Shown: positions 1 through 9,217, counted from the first letter of the stretch. The stretch is 64,000 nt of DNA from SIG607 sp045605385 (GCA_045605385.1 JAZUPW010000012.1:186001-250000); one strand, 5' to 3'. Translations and numbers: made by a program. The notes: generated by a model not told the origin, from the sequence alone.

Positions 1-777
1 GACCGTATGTTAGACGTCGTTTTGGTGGTTACACCCGTTTCTATATTGTGTGCAAGGGCATATTTTTGTTTTTTTCCTTACGAAAACGGTGCAAGAATAA
101 CCTCGTTTAAAGAATTTTTCGGAATCGGCTCAAACGAAGGTTTTCGCGGCCTTGCAATTTACGGTGCCGTTATAGGTGCGTTTGTTGCAGGATATTTAAT
201 GTGTAAAATACGTAAAGTAAAAGTTCTTGATATGTTCGATATTGCCGCAATTGGCTTTTTAATTGGACAGGGTATAGGCCGTTGGGGAAATTTCTTTAAT
301 CAGGAAGCGTTCGGCGCGCCTACTGGCAGTGAATGGTTTGGTATGATGAGCAAAAGCACAGGCGGTGTCAACGTTCACCCTTGTTTCCTTTATGAATCTA
401 TTTGGTGTATTTGCGGATTTTTCGTACTTAATTACTTTAGCAAAAAGCGTAAATTCAGCGGTGAAATGTTTTTAATGTACGGCGTATGGTACGGTTTTGG
501 CAGATTCTTTATTGAGTATTTAAGAACCGACAGCCTTATGATTGGCAAAATGAAAGTTTCAATGCTTGTTTCAGCATTAATCTTTCTTGTTTGTCTTGCA
601 TTGCTTGTATTTATGTATAAAAGAAGCAAAATGGTTAGTTTACAAACCGAGTATACTTCATTGTTCAAGGAACAACTTGAAGAAGATGATGCTACAGACG
701 AATCTGTATCTAACGAAGAAGTGGAAACCGAAGAATTTATTGAAAATATAGAAACAAAGGAAGAGGAAAATGTATAA
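1..777 (+). CDS. lgt: Prolipoprotein diacylglyceryl transferase (Lgt), 5' end outside window
   Basis: Lgt transfers diacylglycerol from phosphatidylglycerol to the lipobox cysteine of prolipoproteins, in the cytoplasmic membrane. The frame is open from base 1, so the gene starts upstream; the visible Met at base 7 aligns inside the family, and the first roughly 50-60 residues with the first membrane helix are missing. The Lgt signature GRWGNFFNQE lies at residues 91-100 counted from that Met, followed by HPCFLYES and RFFIEYLRTD. At least four hydrophobic segments remain. The C-terminus carries an unusually long acidic tail of about 40 residues rich in Glu. The stop overlaps the folD start by 8 bp, so the two are translationally coupled. 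Identity is secure; only the true start is unknown. Confidence 0.95.
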   Translation, partial: DRMLDVVLVVTPVSILCARAYFCFFPYENGARITSFKEFFGIGSNEGFRGLAIYGAVIGAFVAGYLMCKIRKVKVLDMFDIAAIGFLIGQGIGRWGNFFNQEAFGAPTGSEWFGMMSKSTGGVNVHPCFLYESIWCICGFFVLNYFSKKRKFSGEMFLMYGVWYGFGRFFIEYLRTDSLMIGKMKVSMLVSALIFLVCLALLVFMYKRSKMVSLQTEYTSLFKEQLEEDDATDESVSNEEVETEEFIENIETKEEENV

Positions 778-1621
778 AATAATAGACGGTAAGGCTATGT
801 CTTTACAAATAAAAGATGAACTAAAGCAAGAAACTGCTGCTCTTAAAAATAGCGGAATTGGTGTATGTTTGGCTGTAATAATTGTAGGAAATGATCCTGC
901 TTCCCGTGTTTACGTTTCTAATAAGGAAAAGGATTGCGCCGAACTTGGCATTGAATCACGTGAGTTTGCTATGCCTGAAGACACCACAATGGAAGAACTT
1001 TTATCGCTGATTAATGAACTTAATAATGATAACAACGTTAACGGTATTCTTTGTCAGTTACCGCTTCCTAAGCACTTAGATGAAAGGGCAGTAATTGCGG
1101 CTATTGATCCCAAAAAGGATGTTGATGCTTTTCATCCTGAAAACGTAGGTAAAATTATGATAGGCGAGTACGATTTTCTCCCTTGTACGCCTGCAGGTGT
1201 TATTGAAATGATAGACCGTATGGGGCTTGACGTTACCTCTAAAAACTGTGTTGTTATCGGCAGATCAAACATTGTTGGTAAGCCAATGGCAATGTTATTG
1301 CTTCACAGAAATGCAACCGTAACTATATGCCATTCTAAAACAAAAGACCTTGCAAGTGTTTGCAAACAGGCAGATATACTTGTAAGTGCGGTTGGTAAAG
1401 CAAAGTTTGTAACTGCTGATATGGTTAAAGACGGCGCGGTTGTTATTGACGTTGGTATGAACCGTTTTGACGGAAAACTCTGCGGTGATGTTGATTTTGA
1501 CTCTGTTTGTGAAAAAACTCAGGCTATTACTCCTGTTCCGGGCGGTGTTGGCCCTATGACAAGAGCTGTGCTTATGAAAAACACGGTTTATGCCGCAAAA
1601 ATGCAAAACGGCATTGGGTGA
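770..1621 (+). CDS. folD: Bifunctional methylene-THF dehydrogenase / methenyl-THF cyclohydrolase FolD
   Basis: FolD interconverts 5,10-methylene-THF, 5,10-methenyl-THF and 10-formyl-THF in the cytosol, feeding purine and formyl-Met synthesis. The 283 residues match the usual family length of about 285. The N-terminal catalytic segment YVSNKEKDC contains the conserved Tyr and Lys; the Rossmann part has GRSNIVGKPMAMLL for NADP binding; the C-terminal signature PGGVGPMTRAVL is intact. It starts inside the last codons of lgt and is followed after 3 bp by a secreted protein, so the three genes form one transcription unit. Confidence 0.97.
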   Translation: MYKIIDGKAMSLQIKDELKQETAALKNSGIGVCLAVIIVGNDPASRVYVSNKEKDCAELGIESREFAMPEDTTMEELLSLINELNNDNNVNGILCQLPLPKHLDERAVIAAIDPKKDVDAFHPENVGKIMIGEYDFLPCTPAGVIEMIDRMGLDVTSKNCVVIGRSNIVGKPMAMLLLHRNATVTICHSKTKDLASVCKQADILVSAVGKAKFVTADMVKDGAVVIDVGMNRFDGKLCGDVDFDSVCEKTQAITPVPGGVGPMTRAVLMKNTVYAAKMQNGIG

Positions 1622-1624
1622 TTT

Positions 1625-2278
1625 ATGAAAAAGATTTTTTTACTTATTTTTGTTGTCTTGTTAACCTTTACCGTTCCATTTTGTACTTATGCCGTTAGCA
1701 GTGATGTTAATTTTGATAATACCGACAATGCTTATTTAATTTGCGAGCAAGGGAATATTAAAAGCGGTGAAGTTTTCGGCGTAACTGCAAAGGAATTTGA
1801 AAAATTTATGGATGATAACAATATGATGTTATACGGTACCGATAACAAAAACGTTGTGTTTAACCTTAGTTGTAATCAAACAGATTTTTCAAAAGAAATA
1901 GCAGATTTTGCAAATTATAACGACAACACCGTTCTTGATTTGGCTAAGAAATTAAATCAAACTAACCAAGGAATTATTATTGCTAATAACGTAAAATACG
2001 TTGTTGTTTCTTCGGTTTTGGAAGATAACGCTGAATTTTCAAATGCTTTGCAGTATATAACCGTTAAAAACGGCAATTTGTATGTATTTACGGTTAATTT
2101 TATTAATTCCGATAATTACGAAGATATTGGCGAAAGTTTGCTTAACCGTTTAATTTTAACGGATTCTGATACTTCAAACAGTTCATTTTTAATTGTTGCT
2201 TTAATTGTTATTATACTTTTAATAAGCGCGTTTGTTATTTATTTAATTTTTACTTTAATTAAAGATTTAAAAAAATAA
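1625..2278 (+). CDS. Secreted, C-terminally membrane-anchored protein of unknown function
   Basis: I do not recognise a family. The 217-residue product starts with a classical signal peptide (KK, then a hydrophobic stretch to about residue 22, ending TYA). An extracytoplasmic region of about 160 residues, rich in Asn and Asp, follows. A single membrane helix lies at about 188-211 (VALIVIILLISAFVIYLIF), with a short Lys-rich cytoplasmic end. The protein is therefore probably anchored at the outer face of the membrane. It follows folD by 3 bp and precedes a terminator, which makes it the last gene of the lgt-folD unit. The layout resembles TPM-type exported proteins, but the TPM motif is not visible. 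Confidence 0.75.
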   Translation: MKKIFLLIFVVLLTFTVPFCTYAVSSDVNFDNTDNAYLICEQGNIKSGEVFGVTAKEFEKFMDDNNMMLYGTDNKNVVFNLSCNQTDFSKEIADFANYNDNTVLDLAKKLNQTNQGIIIANNVKYVVVSSVLEDNAEFSNALQYITVKNGNLYVFTVNFINSDNYEDIGESLLNRLILTDSDTSNSSFLIVALIVIILLISAFVIYLIFTLIKDLKK

Positions 2279-2290
2279 TTATGACATATT

Positions 2291-2323
2291 AGCCGCATAA
2301 CTGAAGTTGTGCGGTTGATTTTT
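2291..2323 (+). terminator. Rho-independent terminator after the lgt-folD unit
   Basis: AGCCGCATAAC and GTTGTGCGGTT form an 11-bp stem (with one A:G or G:U-type imperfection) around the loop TGAA, followed by a run of seven T. Confidence 0.85.
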
Positions 2324-2454
2324 TTATTGCTTTTCTTAAAATAGTGTGCTATTATGCATAATGTTAATTAAAAATTTACATAATTAAAGATAATTTGTTA
2401 TAAATTAATTATATGATATGTTTGTTATCAAAACAGTTTTAAGGAGAAAAATTT

Positions 2455-3792
2455 ATGGAAAATTTTAATGATAATAATGAAAATTATAGCACTGATAATT
2501 CTTTTAATGACGTAATATTTAACGAAACTCCTCAGTTCTTTGAACAACCGGACAATAGTGAAAAATTTTCTGAAGAACCTAAAAGAAACGTTTACGAAGA
2601 ACCTGTAAGAAATACTTATGAACAACCAAACAAGAACGTTTATAAAGAACCCGTTTCTAATAATAAGCAAAATTCTAAAATCGGCTTAACTTTGCTCTGT
2701 ATTGTTTTGTCGGTTGTTGTAGGTGCCGTTTCTGGTTTTGTTTCGGCAAGTTATTTTAACAAAAACAACTCTAATCAGCCATCCGGCGAAAATTCATCGG
2801 GAACAAATAATATTGTAAATATTACTGTAGATGAAACCGTTAATTCTTCAATAGAGGCTGTTGCAGCAAAGGTGCGCCCAAGTGTTGTGGGAATAAGAAC
2901 TACTGCCGCAATTCAAAGTTTCTTTTTTGGCAGTCAGGAATCTACAGGCGAGGGTTCGGGCATTGTTTATACAACCGACGGCTATATTATTACTAACTAT
3001 CACGTTATTGAAAGCGCTGTTCTTACGGCTAATTCAAGCATTGAAGTTTTCTTTGAAAGCGATGTTAATACAGGTTATCCCGCAACCGTTGTTGGTTATA
3101 ACATTTCACACGACCTTGCAGTTATTAAAATAGATAAAACAGACCTTACAAAAATTGAAATTGCCGATACATCTAATTTAAAAGTCGGTCAGTATTGTGT
3201 TGCGGTAGGCGCACCGGGCGGACTTGAATATATTGGTTCTGTTACAAACGGTGTAATAAGCGGCCTTAACCGAACTATGTCATCTTCTACAGAAGACGGA
3301 ATGCAGCTTATACAAACCAACACGGCAATTAACCCAGGTAATTCGGGCGGTGCGCTTGTAAATATGCAGGGCGAGTTAATTGGTGTTAACAGTTCAAAAA
3401 TAGTATCTGAAAGTTTTGAAGGTATGGGTTTTGCAATTCCCGCCAACACTGCAATTGATATTTGTGATAAAATTATCGCTAAAGAATACGATCCCGATCC
3501 TTACGTGGGTATTACCTTCAGCGAATCCTGGACACCCGAGCGTTTGCAGAAGTACGGTTATCCCGTTGGCGCGGTTGTTTCAAGCGTTGTAGATGGCGGT
3601 CCTGCTTTTGAAGGCGGTATAAGAAGCGGTGACATTATTGTTAAATTTGCAGATAGCGAAATAAATAATTACGAACAGTTTAACGATAAATTAAGCCAGT
3701 GCAAAGCAGGCGAAAGCGTTGTTGTTGAATTCTACCGTTCGGGCAGATATTATTCAACCGCCGTTGTTGTAGGTTCAAACAATTCACAGTAA
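2455..3792 (+). CDS. htrA: HtrA/DegP-type trypsin-like serine protease with PDZ domain
   Basis: Membrane-anchored quality-control protease. Residues 1-72 are a polar cytoplasmic region, a membrane helix lies at about 76-100, then the protease and one PDZ domain (about 350-440). The catalytic triad is visible as His183 (TNYHVIE), Asp220 (SHDLAVIK) and Ser297 (GNSGGAL). The cytoplasmic region has three imperfect 8-residue repeats around residues 45-68 (NVYEEPVR, NTYEQPNK, NVYKEPVS). The AAGGAG ribosome-binding site is well placed before the ATG. It is monocistronic, with terminators on both sides. The family role is degradation of misfolded envelope proteins; which HtrA paralogue this is cannot be told from sequence alone. 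Confidence 0.93.
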   Translation: MENFNDNNENYSTDNSFNDVIFNETPQFFEQPDNSEKFSEEPKRNVYEEPVRNTYEQPNKNVYKEPVSNNKQNSKIGLTLLCIVLSVVVGAVSGFVSASYFNKNNSNQPSGENSSGTNNIVNITVDETVNSSIEAVAAKVRPSVVGIRTTAAIQSFFFGSQESTGEGSGIVYTTDGYIITNYHVIESAVLTANSSIEVFFESDVNTGYPATVVGYNISHDLAVIKIDKTDLTKIEIADTSNLKVGQYCVAVGAPGGLEYIGSVTNGVISGLNRTMSSSTEDGMQLIQTNTAINPGNSGGALVNMQGELIGVNSSKIVSESFEGMGFAIPANTAIDICDKIIAKEYDPDPYVGITFSESWTPERLQKYGYPVGAVVSSVVDGGPAFEGGIRSGDIIVKFADSEINNYEQFNDKLSQCKAGESVVVEFYRSGRYYSTAVVVGSNNSQ

Positions 3793-3812
3793 GATAATAC
3801 TTTCCAATTTCT

Positions 3813-3845
3813 AATGGGAGAACGGTTTGTTCTCCCATTATTTTT
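3813..3845 (+). terminator. Terminator after htrA
   Basis: Perfect 11-bp stem AATGGGAGAAC / GTTCTCCCATT with a 5-nt loop and a following T-run. Confidence 0.9.
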
Positions 3846-3866
3846 TATATTTATGTAATTTATATA

Positions 3867-3895
3867 TTGAACTATTTTGTGTTTTAAGTTAAAAT
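3867..3895 (+). promoter_or_regulatory. Sigma-A promoter of pcrA
   Basis: TTGAAC at 3867-3872, 17-nt spacer, TAAAAT at 3890-3895; 31 nt upstream of the pcrA start. Confidence 0.7.
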
Positions 3896-3926
3896 ATAAA
3901 TACAGTAAAAAACACAGGGGATAAAA

Positions 3927-6278
3927 ATGACTGAAAACGAATTTATTGCTTTGCGAAAAAGCGTTATTGAAAAAGAATTTGGCTCTATGAACTCTAAGCA
4001 ATTTGAAGCGGTTACCACTGCAAACGGTCCGCTTCTTGTTTTGGCGGGTGCGGGTAGCGGAAAAACCACCGTGCTTGTAAACAGAATTGCTTATTTAATT
4101 AAATACGGAAATGCTTATAACAGTAACGATTGTTTTGGTGTTAGCGAAACTGCAGTGCTATCGGCAAATGCATATTTAAAGGGCGAAGCGAATGCCGCGC
4201 CTTACGGATTCGGGGTTGATTGCGCTAAACCGTGGCAGATTCTTGCTATTACCTTTACCAACAAAGCAGCAGGGGAGTTAAAAGAGCGTATTGCTTTAAA
4301 ATTAGGCGAAGATGCTAACGATATATGGGCAGGAACTTTTCACAGTATATGCGGTAGAATACTGCGCCGTTTCGGTGAGAATATTGGCTACAGTTCGCAC
4401 TTTACAATTTACGATAGCGATGACCAAAAGCGAGTTATTAAAGAAATTGTTAAATCGCGCAATTTAGACGATAAGATTTTTTCGGCAAAATCGGTGCTTT
4501 CCGAAATATCAAGCGCTAAGGATAAACTCATTACTCCTGCGCAGTATATGGCGGAAAATCAGGGCGATTTCCGTAAAAAAGTTATTGCAGAAATATATGA
4601 AAGTTACAATAAACAGTTAAAAGATGCCGATGCAATGGACTTCGATGATATGATAGTTAATACTGTTTATTTGCTAAAAACTTTCCCCGACGTCGCTTTA
4701 TATTATTCTAATCAGTTTAAATATATAATGGTAGACGAATATCAGGATACCAACCATGCGCAGTACGTGCTTGTTAAAACCTTGGGTGAAGTTCACCGCA
4801 ACGTTTGCGTTGTAGGTGATGACGACCAGAGTATTTACCGTTTCCGTGGCGCTACCATTGAAAATATTTTAAGTTTTGAAGATGAATATACCGATTCAAA
4901 GGTTATAAGATTAGAGCAAAACTACCGTTCTACTTCTAATATTTTAGATGCCGCCAATGCCGTTATAAAAAATAATAAATCCCGTAAAGGCAAAGAGTTA
5001 TGGACTGATAACGGCGAAGGTCAACTTTTAGAAGTATTTACAGCAAACGACCAAATGGATGAAGCAAGATTTGTTGCCGATTCTATTCTTGAATCAGTAA
5101 GAAACGGCGCCCGTTTTTGTGACCACGCTGTTTTGTACCGTATGAATGCGCAGTCTAACGCGCTTGAAAACGTTTTCGCTCGAAGCGGAATTGCGTATCA
5201 GGTTGTGGGTGGGCTTCGCTTCTTCGATAGAAAAGAAGTTAAAGATATACTTGCGTATCTTAATTTAATTAACAATAACCGTGATGATTTGCGGTTAAAA
5301 CGTATTATTAACGAACCGAAACGAGGTATTGGTGATACTACAGTTAATAAGGCTCAGTTAATTGCCGATAACTTGGGACTTTCTTTGTTCGAAGTCTTCA
5401 AAACAGCAGATGATTATCCAGAACTTTCGCGCAGCGCTTTAAAATTAAAAGAATTTACCGCTATGATAGAAGAGTTTACCGCTTTGGCAGAAAATGCACC
5501 TTTGCACGAACTCGTAGAAGAGGTAACTTCGCGTACGGGTTATATTGAAGCGTTAATGCTTGAAGGCATACAAGGTCAGGAACGTATTGAGAACGTTAAA
5601 GAACTTACTTCAAGTATTGTACAGTATGAACTTGATGCTGAAGTGCCATCGCTTTCGGAATTTTTGGAAGAAGTTGCACTTGTAAGTGATATTGACAGTA
5701 TGGAAGATGAATCTGACCGTGTTGTTATGATGACAGTACACAGCGCAAAAGGTCTTGAATTCAATAATGTTTTTCTTATTGGTTGGGAAGAGGGGATTTT
5801 TCCGTCTAATCAATCTATATATTCAGGTAACGCCGAAATTGAAGAAGAGCGCCGTCTTGCTTACGTTGCTATTACCCGCGCAAAAAAGCGGCTTTATTTA
5901 AGTAACGCTTATATAAGAATGCTTTACGGCAGCACTAACCGTAATCTTCCTTCAAGATTTTTAAAAGAAATTCCAGATGAACTTTGTAGGTTTTCGGGAA
6001 TTAGTCAGAAGCCTAGAGAAAGTTTTGAAATTCAGCCAAGAAGAAGTGATACTTCATATTCTTTTACTTCGTCATTTACTTCAAAACCTACCGTCAACAA
6101 CGTTAAGAAAACAAGTAGTTCGTATAGCATTGGTATGAAGGTTGAACATTCGGTCTTTGGTGTTGGTGAAATTAAAAAAACTATTCCTATGGGTAGCGAT
6201 ACCTTGCTTGAAATAGTTTTTGAAGACGGAACGCTCAAAAAGTTTATGGCTGAATTTGCAAAATTAAAAATTATTTAA
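3927..6278 (+). CDS. pcrA: ATP-dependent 3'-5' DNA helicase PcrA (UvrD/Rep superfamily 1)
   Basis: SF1A helicase for DNA repair, displacement of recombinase filaments and plasmid replication. All helicase motifs are visible in order: AGAGSGKTTVL (Walker A), ITFTNKAAGEL (Ia), DEYQDTN (II), DDDQSIYRFRGA (III), QNYRST (IV), TVHSAKGLEFNNVF (V) and VAITRAKKRLYL (VI). Length, 783 aa, is slightly above the Bacillus protein. The excess comes partly from an insertion of about 35 residues between motif I and Ia (about residues 58-95), a segment that is short in most PcrA proteins. The C-terminus has the expected Tudor-like KxxxHxxFGxG region (VEHSVFGVGEIKK). Confidence 0.96.
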   Translation: MTENEFIALRKSVIEKEFGSMNSKQFEAVTTANGPLLVLAGAGSGKTTVLVNRIAYLIKYGNAYNSNDCFGVSETAVLSANAYLKGEANAAPYGFGVDCAKPWQILAITFTNKAAGELKERIALKLGEDANDIWAGTFHSICGRILRRFGENIGYSSHFTIYDSDDQKRVIKEIVKSRNLDDKIFSAKSVLSEISSAKDKLITPAQYMAENQGDFRKKVIAEIYESYNKQLKDADAMDFDDMIVNTVYLLKTFPDVALYYSNQFKYIMVDEYQDTNHAQYVLVKTLGEVHRNVCVVGDDDQSIYRFRGATIENILSFEDEYTDSKVIRLEQNYRSTSNILDAANAVIKNNKSRKGKELWTDNGEGQLLEVFTANDQMDEARFVADSILESVRNGARFCDHAVLYRMNAQSNALENVFARSGIAYQVVGGLRFFDRKEVKDILAYLNLINNNRDDLRLKRIINEPKRGIGDTTVNKAQLIADNLGLSLFEVFKTADDYPELSRSALKLKEFTAMIEEFTALAENAPLHELVEEVTSRTGYIEALMLEGIQGQERIENVKELTSSIVQYELDAEVPSLSEFLEEVALVSDIDSMEDESDRVVMMTVHSAKGLEFNNVFLIGWEEGIFPSNQSIYSGNAEIEEERRLAYVAITRAKKRLYLSNAYIRMLYGSTNRNLPSRFLKEIPDELCRFSGISQKPRESFEIQPRRSDTSYSFTSSFTSKPTVNNVKKTSSSYSIGMKVEHSVFGVGEIKKTIPMGSDTLLEIVFEDGTLKKFMAEFAKLKII

Positions 6279-6337
6279 CTTATTAAGCGTTATGTTGTGT
6301 TAAAATAACTTTAACCTTAAATTTGGAGTTGAAATTT

Positions 6338-7123
6338 ATGATTCAAACAAAGGCGGTTAAAGCAACTGCTAAAGCCACACTTAAAGGCAAATGGCTTTGG
6401 GCTTGTGTTGTTTCAATTATTCCTTTATTTTCCTTTGCAGCCAATTATTTGCTAGAGGCTGTGGCTTCGGTAATGATAGGCGATTTTGCAATTATTATTG
6501 GAACTTTATTAAACATTTTTTTGTCATCTGTTCTTGTTCTAGGCGCTTTGCGTGTTTATTGGCACGGTATTAATGGATATTACAGTTCGGTTGTTAACGT
6601 TTTTTATTATTTTTCAAATACAAATAACTATAAAAAGGCAATTTCCTTTGTTTTAAGAATTGTCATACCGTTATTTCTTAACGCTGTTTTGTTGTTTTTG
6701 CCTACAATAATTCTTAATTGGTTATCAAGCGGTAATTTTTTTGAACTTTTTAATTTGCCAATTCCGTTGTTTATTGGCGGACTTAAGTATCCTGCTATAT
6801 TTTTTGCGGTTATTGCGGCTATCTTAGTTATTTATAAATTTCTAAATGTTTTTGTTTCTGCCTTTTTATTTGTAAGTAATGAAAATATGAGCGCTAAGGA
6901 ATGTATTAATACTGCAATTAAAATATCTAAAAAAACAAAAAGTATGTACGTTTCACATATTTTTAGTTTCTGGTTCTGCATTTTAATTTCCTTATTTGCT
7001 TTACCGCTTGTATTTACCTTACCTTATTTAATTGTGTCTTATTTGGTTGATTGCAGGTTCTGTGTGTCATATTATAACCGTATGGGTTCAATGCAAAATT
7101 CCGCACCTGTTTACAGTTGCTGA
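6338..7123 (+). CDS. Multi-pass membrane protein, DUF975-like
   Basis: A 261-residue integral membrane protein with about five or six hydrophobic segments. The N-terminal basic helix, followed by GKWLWACVV and, near the end, NENMSAKECINTAIKISKKTK before a final membrane pair, resembles the DUF975 family as I know it; function is unknown. The ATG at 6338 is preferred over the in-frame TTG at 6323 because GGAG at 6325-6328 sits 9 nt before it. It is followed 15 bp later by the DUF5412-like gene with a GGAGG site, so the two are probably co-transcribed. Confidence 0.7.
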   Translation: MIQTKAVKATAKATLKGKWLWACVVSIIPLFSFAANYLLEAVASVMIGDFAIIIGTLLNIFLSSVLVLGALRVYWHGINGYYSSVVNVFYYFSNTNNYKKAISFVLRIVIPLFLNAVLLFLPTIILNWLSSGNFFELFNLPIPLFIGGLKYPAIFFAVIAAILVIYKFLNVFVSAFLFVSNENMSAKECINTAIKISKKTKSMYVSHIFSFWFCILISLFALPLVFTLPYLIVSYLVDCRFCVSYYNRMGSMQNSAPVYSC

Positions 7124-7138
7124 TTTTTTGGAGGGGTT

Positions 7139-7519
7139 ATGAGTAAGAATAAGTTATTTTTAGCCATTTATATTCTGTGCGTTATAGTGGTTTTATTTAA
7201 TTCTTTTTTCTTTATTAAAGATGAATTTTTTTACGATATGAACTGTTTGCCACAAGGTAAATTTGTATTTTCTTCACTATCACCAAATGGCGATAGATCT
7301 GTTTTACTTTACAGTATTGAGTCTCCTAAAGGCAATGCGGTGCGCGTTGAATTGGTTAATTTCGATACTGATATGTCGGTTAAAGAACAAAAGAATATTT
7401 ATTGGGAAACCGGTAAAAGCAGTTTAACTATTGGCTGGGAAGATAATAACAGAGTTATTATTGATACCGTTTTGCTTGATATCAGCAAAAATGAAGTTTA
7501 CGACTGCAGAAATTATTAA
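7139..7519 (+). CDS. Small membrane-anchored protein, DUF5412-like
   Basis: 126 residues: an N-terminal membrane helix at about 6-26 and an extracytoplasmic beta-rich domain. The pattern LPQGKFVFSSLSPNGDRS, then KNIYWE, then WEDNNRVIID and a closing YDCRNY, is the layout I associate with DUF5412 (LPxGEL..S PNG..., KNIYW, W.D..TV.I). No biochemical role is known for that family. The ribosome-binding site is GGAGGGG just before the ATG at 7139. It shares an operon with the DUF975-like gene and ends before a terminator. Confidence 0.65.
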   Translation: MSKNKLFLAIYILCVIVVLFNSFFFIKDEFFYDMNCLPQGKFVFSSLSPNGDRSVLLYSIESPKGNAVRVELVNFDTDMSVKEQKNIYWETGKSSLTIGWEDNNRVIIDTVLLDISKNEVYDCRNY

Positions 7520-7527
7520 AGAGTATT

Positions 7528-7567
7528 AGTCGGTCTTGGTTAGATTATATCTAAGATCGGCTTTTTA
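7528..7567 (+). terminator. Terminator after the DUF5412-like gene
   Basis: Stem AGTCGGTCTT / AAGATCGGCT (10 bp with two G:U pairs) extended inward past a bulge by TAGAT/ATCTA, followed by TTTTT. Confidence 0.75.
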
Positions 7568-7588
7568 TTAAAAATAGTATGGTGTTTT

Positions 7589-8944
7589 ATGGTTAAGAAC
7601 GAAGAAATAGTTTTAGAAATAGTTAGTGTTGCTAATGAAGGTAATGGAGTGGGAAAATATAACGGTATTGCCGTTTTTGTACCGTTTGCTGTAGTTGGTG
7701 ATATTGTAAAAGTTAAAATAGTTAAAGTTCAAAGAAACTACTGCTTCGGCAAAATTATTGAATTTATTAAAAAATCCTCACTTAGAATTAATGCCGATTG
7801 TCCTATGTTTGAAAAGTGTGGTGGCTGTGTTTTCAGAAATATTAACTATAGTGATGAAATTAATATTAAAACCAATAAAGTTTATGATTGTGTAAAACGT
7901 ATTGGAAAAATAGATAAAAAGCCCTGCAGTACTGTTTTCGGTGCTGAACTACGATACAGAAATAAAGTTCAGTATCCTTTTGACTTAGATGGAAATATTG
8001 GTTTTTATTCTCTTCGCAGCCACAGGGTTATTCCGTTTGAAAACGGCAAGTGTTTGTTGCAACCGTCTGAATTTGATAACGCCGTTAGCGAAGTTTCAAA
8101 ATTTTTAAAACAGAAAAACGTTAGTTTTTATAACGAAGAGTTACATAAAGGTCTTGTTAGACATTTATATTTGCGAAAAGCCTTTGCTACGGGCGAAATT
8201 ATGGCGGTTCTTGTTATAAACGGCGAGAACTTTGAATACCGTGATGAACTTGTTGAGGTTTTAAAAAGTTGTTTCGGTGAGAAATTAAAAACTGTTTTAC
8301 TTAATTATAATTTGAAAGACACAAACGTTGTTTTAGGTAATAACGGAAAAATAATTTACGGTGACGGTTATATAACTGATATACTGTGCGATTTAAAAAT
8401 AAGAATTTCTCCCTTTTCTTTTTATCAGGTTAACCGTGATATGGCGCAAAAACTTTATGCAAAAGCGCAACAGTATGCCGAACCAAAAAACAAAACGGTT
8501 CTTGATTTATATTGCGGTGCAGGAACTATTGGACTTTCAATGGCAAGTACCGCGAAAAAAATTATTGGTGTTGAAATTGTAAAACAGGCGGTTGAAGATG
8601 CAAAATTCAATGCTGTTAACAATAAAATCACTAATGCAAGATTTATATGTGATGATGCCGCAGGTGCCGCCGAAAAATTATCCATTGAAGGCGTTAAACC
8701 CGACGTAGTTATACTTGACCCACCGCGAAAAGGGTGCGATAAGGCTTTACTTTATACCGTTGCAAATAAATTTATGCCAGAACGTGTTGTTTACGTTTCG
8801 TGTGATCCCGCAACTCTTGCAAGAGACTGCGCTGTTTTTAACGATTTAGGTTATAAACTTATTGAATACACGCCTTTTGATTTATTCCCGCGAACTGAAC
8901 ATATTGAAACGGTAGCTCTTTTAGAAAGGTGTAGCAATGAATAA
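7589..8944 (+). CDS. rlmD: 23S rRNA (uracil-5-)-methyltransferase, RlmD/TrmA family
   Basis: SAM-dependent methyltransferase that makes 5-methyluridine in 23S rRNA; Gram-positive homologues such as RlmCD may modify two sites. An N-terminal TRAM domain covers about residues 1-60. The [4Fe-4S] ligands are visible as C71, C77 and C80 (CPMFEKCGGC), with a fourth Cys in GKCLLQPS. The SAM-binding motif is LDLYCGAGTIGLS, then DPPRKGCD, and the catalytic Cys lies in VYVSCDPATLARD. 451 aa is normal. The family is certain; RlmD versus RlmC specificity is not readable here. Confidence 0.93.
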   Translation: MVKNEEIVLEIVSVANEGNGVGKYNGIAVFVPFAVVGDIVKVKIVKVQRNYCFGKIIEFIKKSSLRINADCPMFEKCGGCVFRNINYSDEINIKTNKVYDCVKRIGKIDKKPCSTVFGAELRYRNKVQYPFDLDGNIGFYSLRSHRVIPFENGKCLLQPSEFDNAVSEVSKFLKQKNVSFYNEELHKGLVRHLYLRKAFATGEIMAVLVINGENFEYRDELVEVLKSCFGEKLKTVLLNYNLKDTNVVLGNNGKIIYGDGYITDILCDLKIRISPFSFYQVNRDMAQKLYAKAQQYAEPKNKTVLDLYCGAGTIGLSMASTAKKIIGVEIVKQAVEDAKFNAVNNKITNARFICDDAAGAAEKLSIEGVKPDVVILDPPRKGCDKALLYTVANKFMPERVVYVSCDPATLARDCAVFNDLGYKLIEYTPFDLFPRTEHIETVALLERCSNE

Positions 8945-9176
8945 AGATAAAAAAGATAAGGTTTCAAATACTGTTGCAGATGCCGTTGTGGAAATTGTAC
9001 TAACGGTTGTCTTTTCGTTCATTGGATTTGTAGTTTGTCTTCTTTTGAAAAAGATTTTTTTCATTAAAAATGATAATTTTGACCTAAATTCTTATGTGCT
9101 TGTGGGTTTGATTTTTTCGCTTGTCGTAGTATTTTTTGTTTTACTAATCAGAATGTTTGTTAAAAAACACAAATAG
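8937..9176 (+). CDS. Small two-helix membrane protein, unknown
   Basis: 79 residues with a charged N-terminus (MNKDKKDKVSN), two predicted membrane helices (about 17-37 and 50-71) and a basic end. It overlaps rlmD by 8 bp and has its own site AAAGGTGT 5 nt upstream, which supports real translation. I do not recognise a family. Confidence 0.6.
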   Translation: MNKDKKDKVSNTVADAVVEIVLTVVFSFIGFVVCLLLKKIFFIKNDNFDLNSYVLVGLIFSLVVVFFVLLIRMFVKKHK

Positions 9177-9180
9177 TAGT

Positions 9181-9213
9181 AAAAAACACACTTCAAACTG
9201 AAGTGTGTTTTTT
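9181..9213. terminator. Bidirectional terminator between rlmD unit and engB
   Basis: A15 to T15 palindrome: 15-bp perfect stem starting AAAAAACACACTTCA, loop AAC, with T-runs in both reading directions; it serves two convergent units. Confidence 0.92.
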
Positions 9214-9217
9214 AGTT

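Noticed and set aside
1..60. Truncated or frameshifted lgt
   Set aside because: The frame is open to base 1; the missing N-terminus is explained by the window edge.
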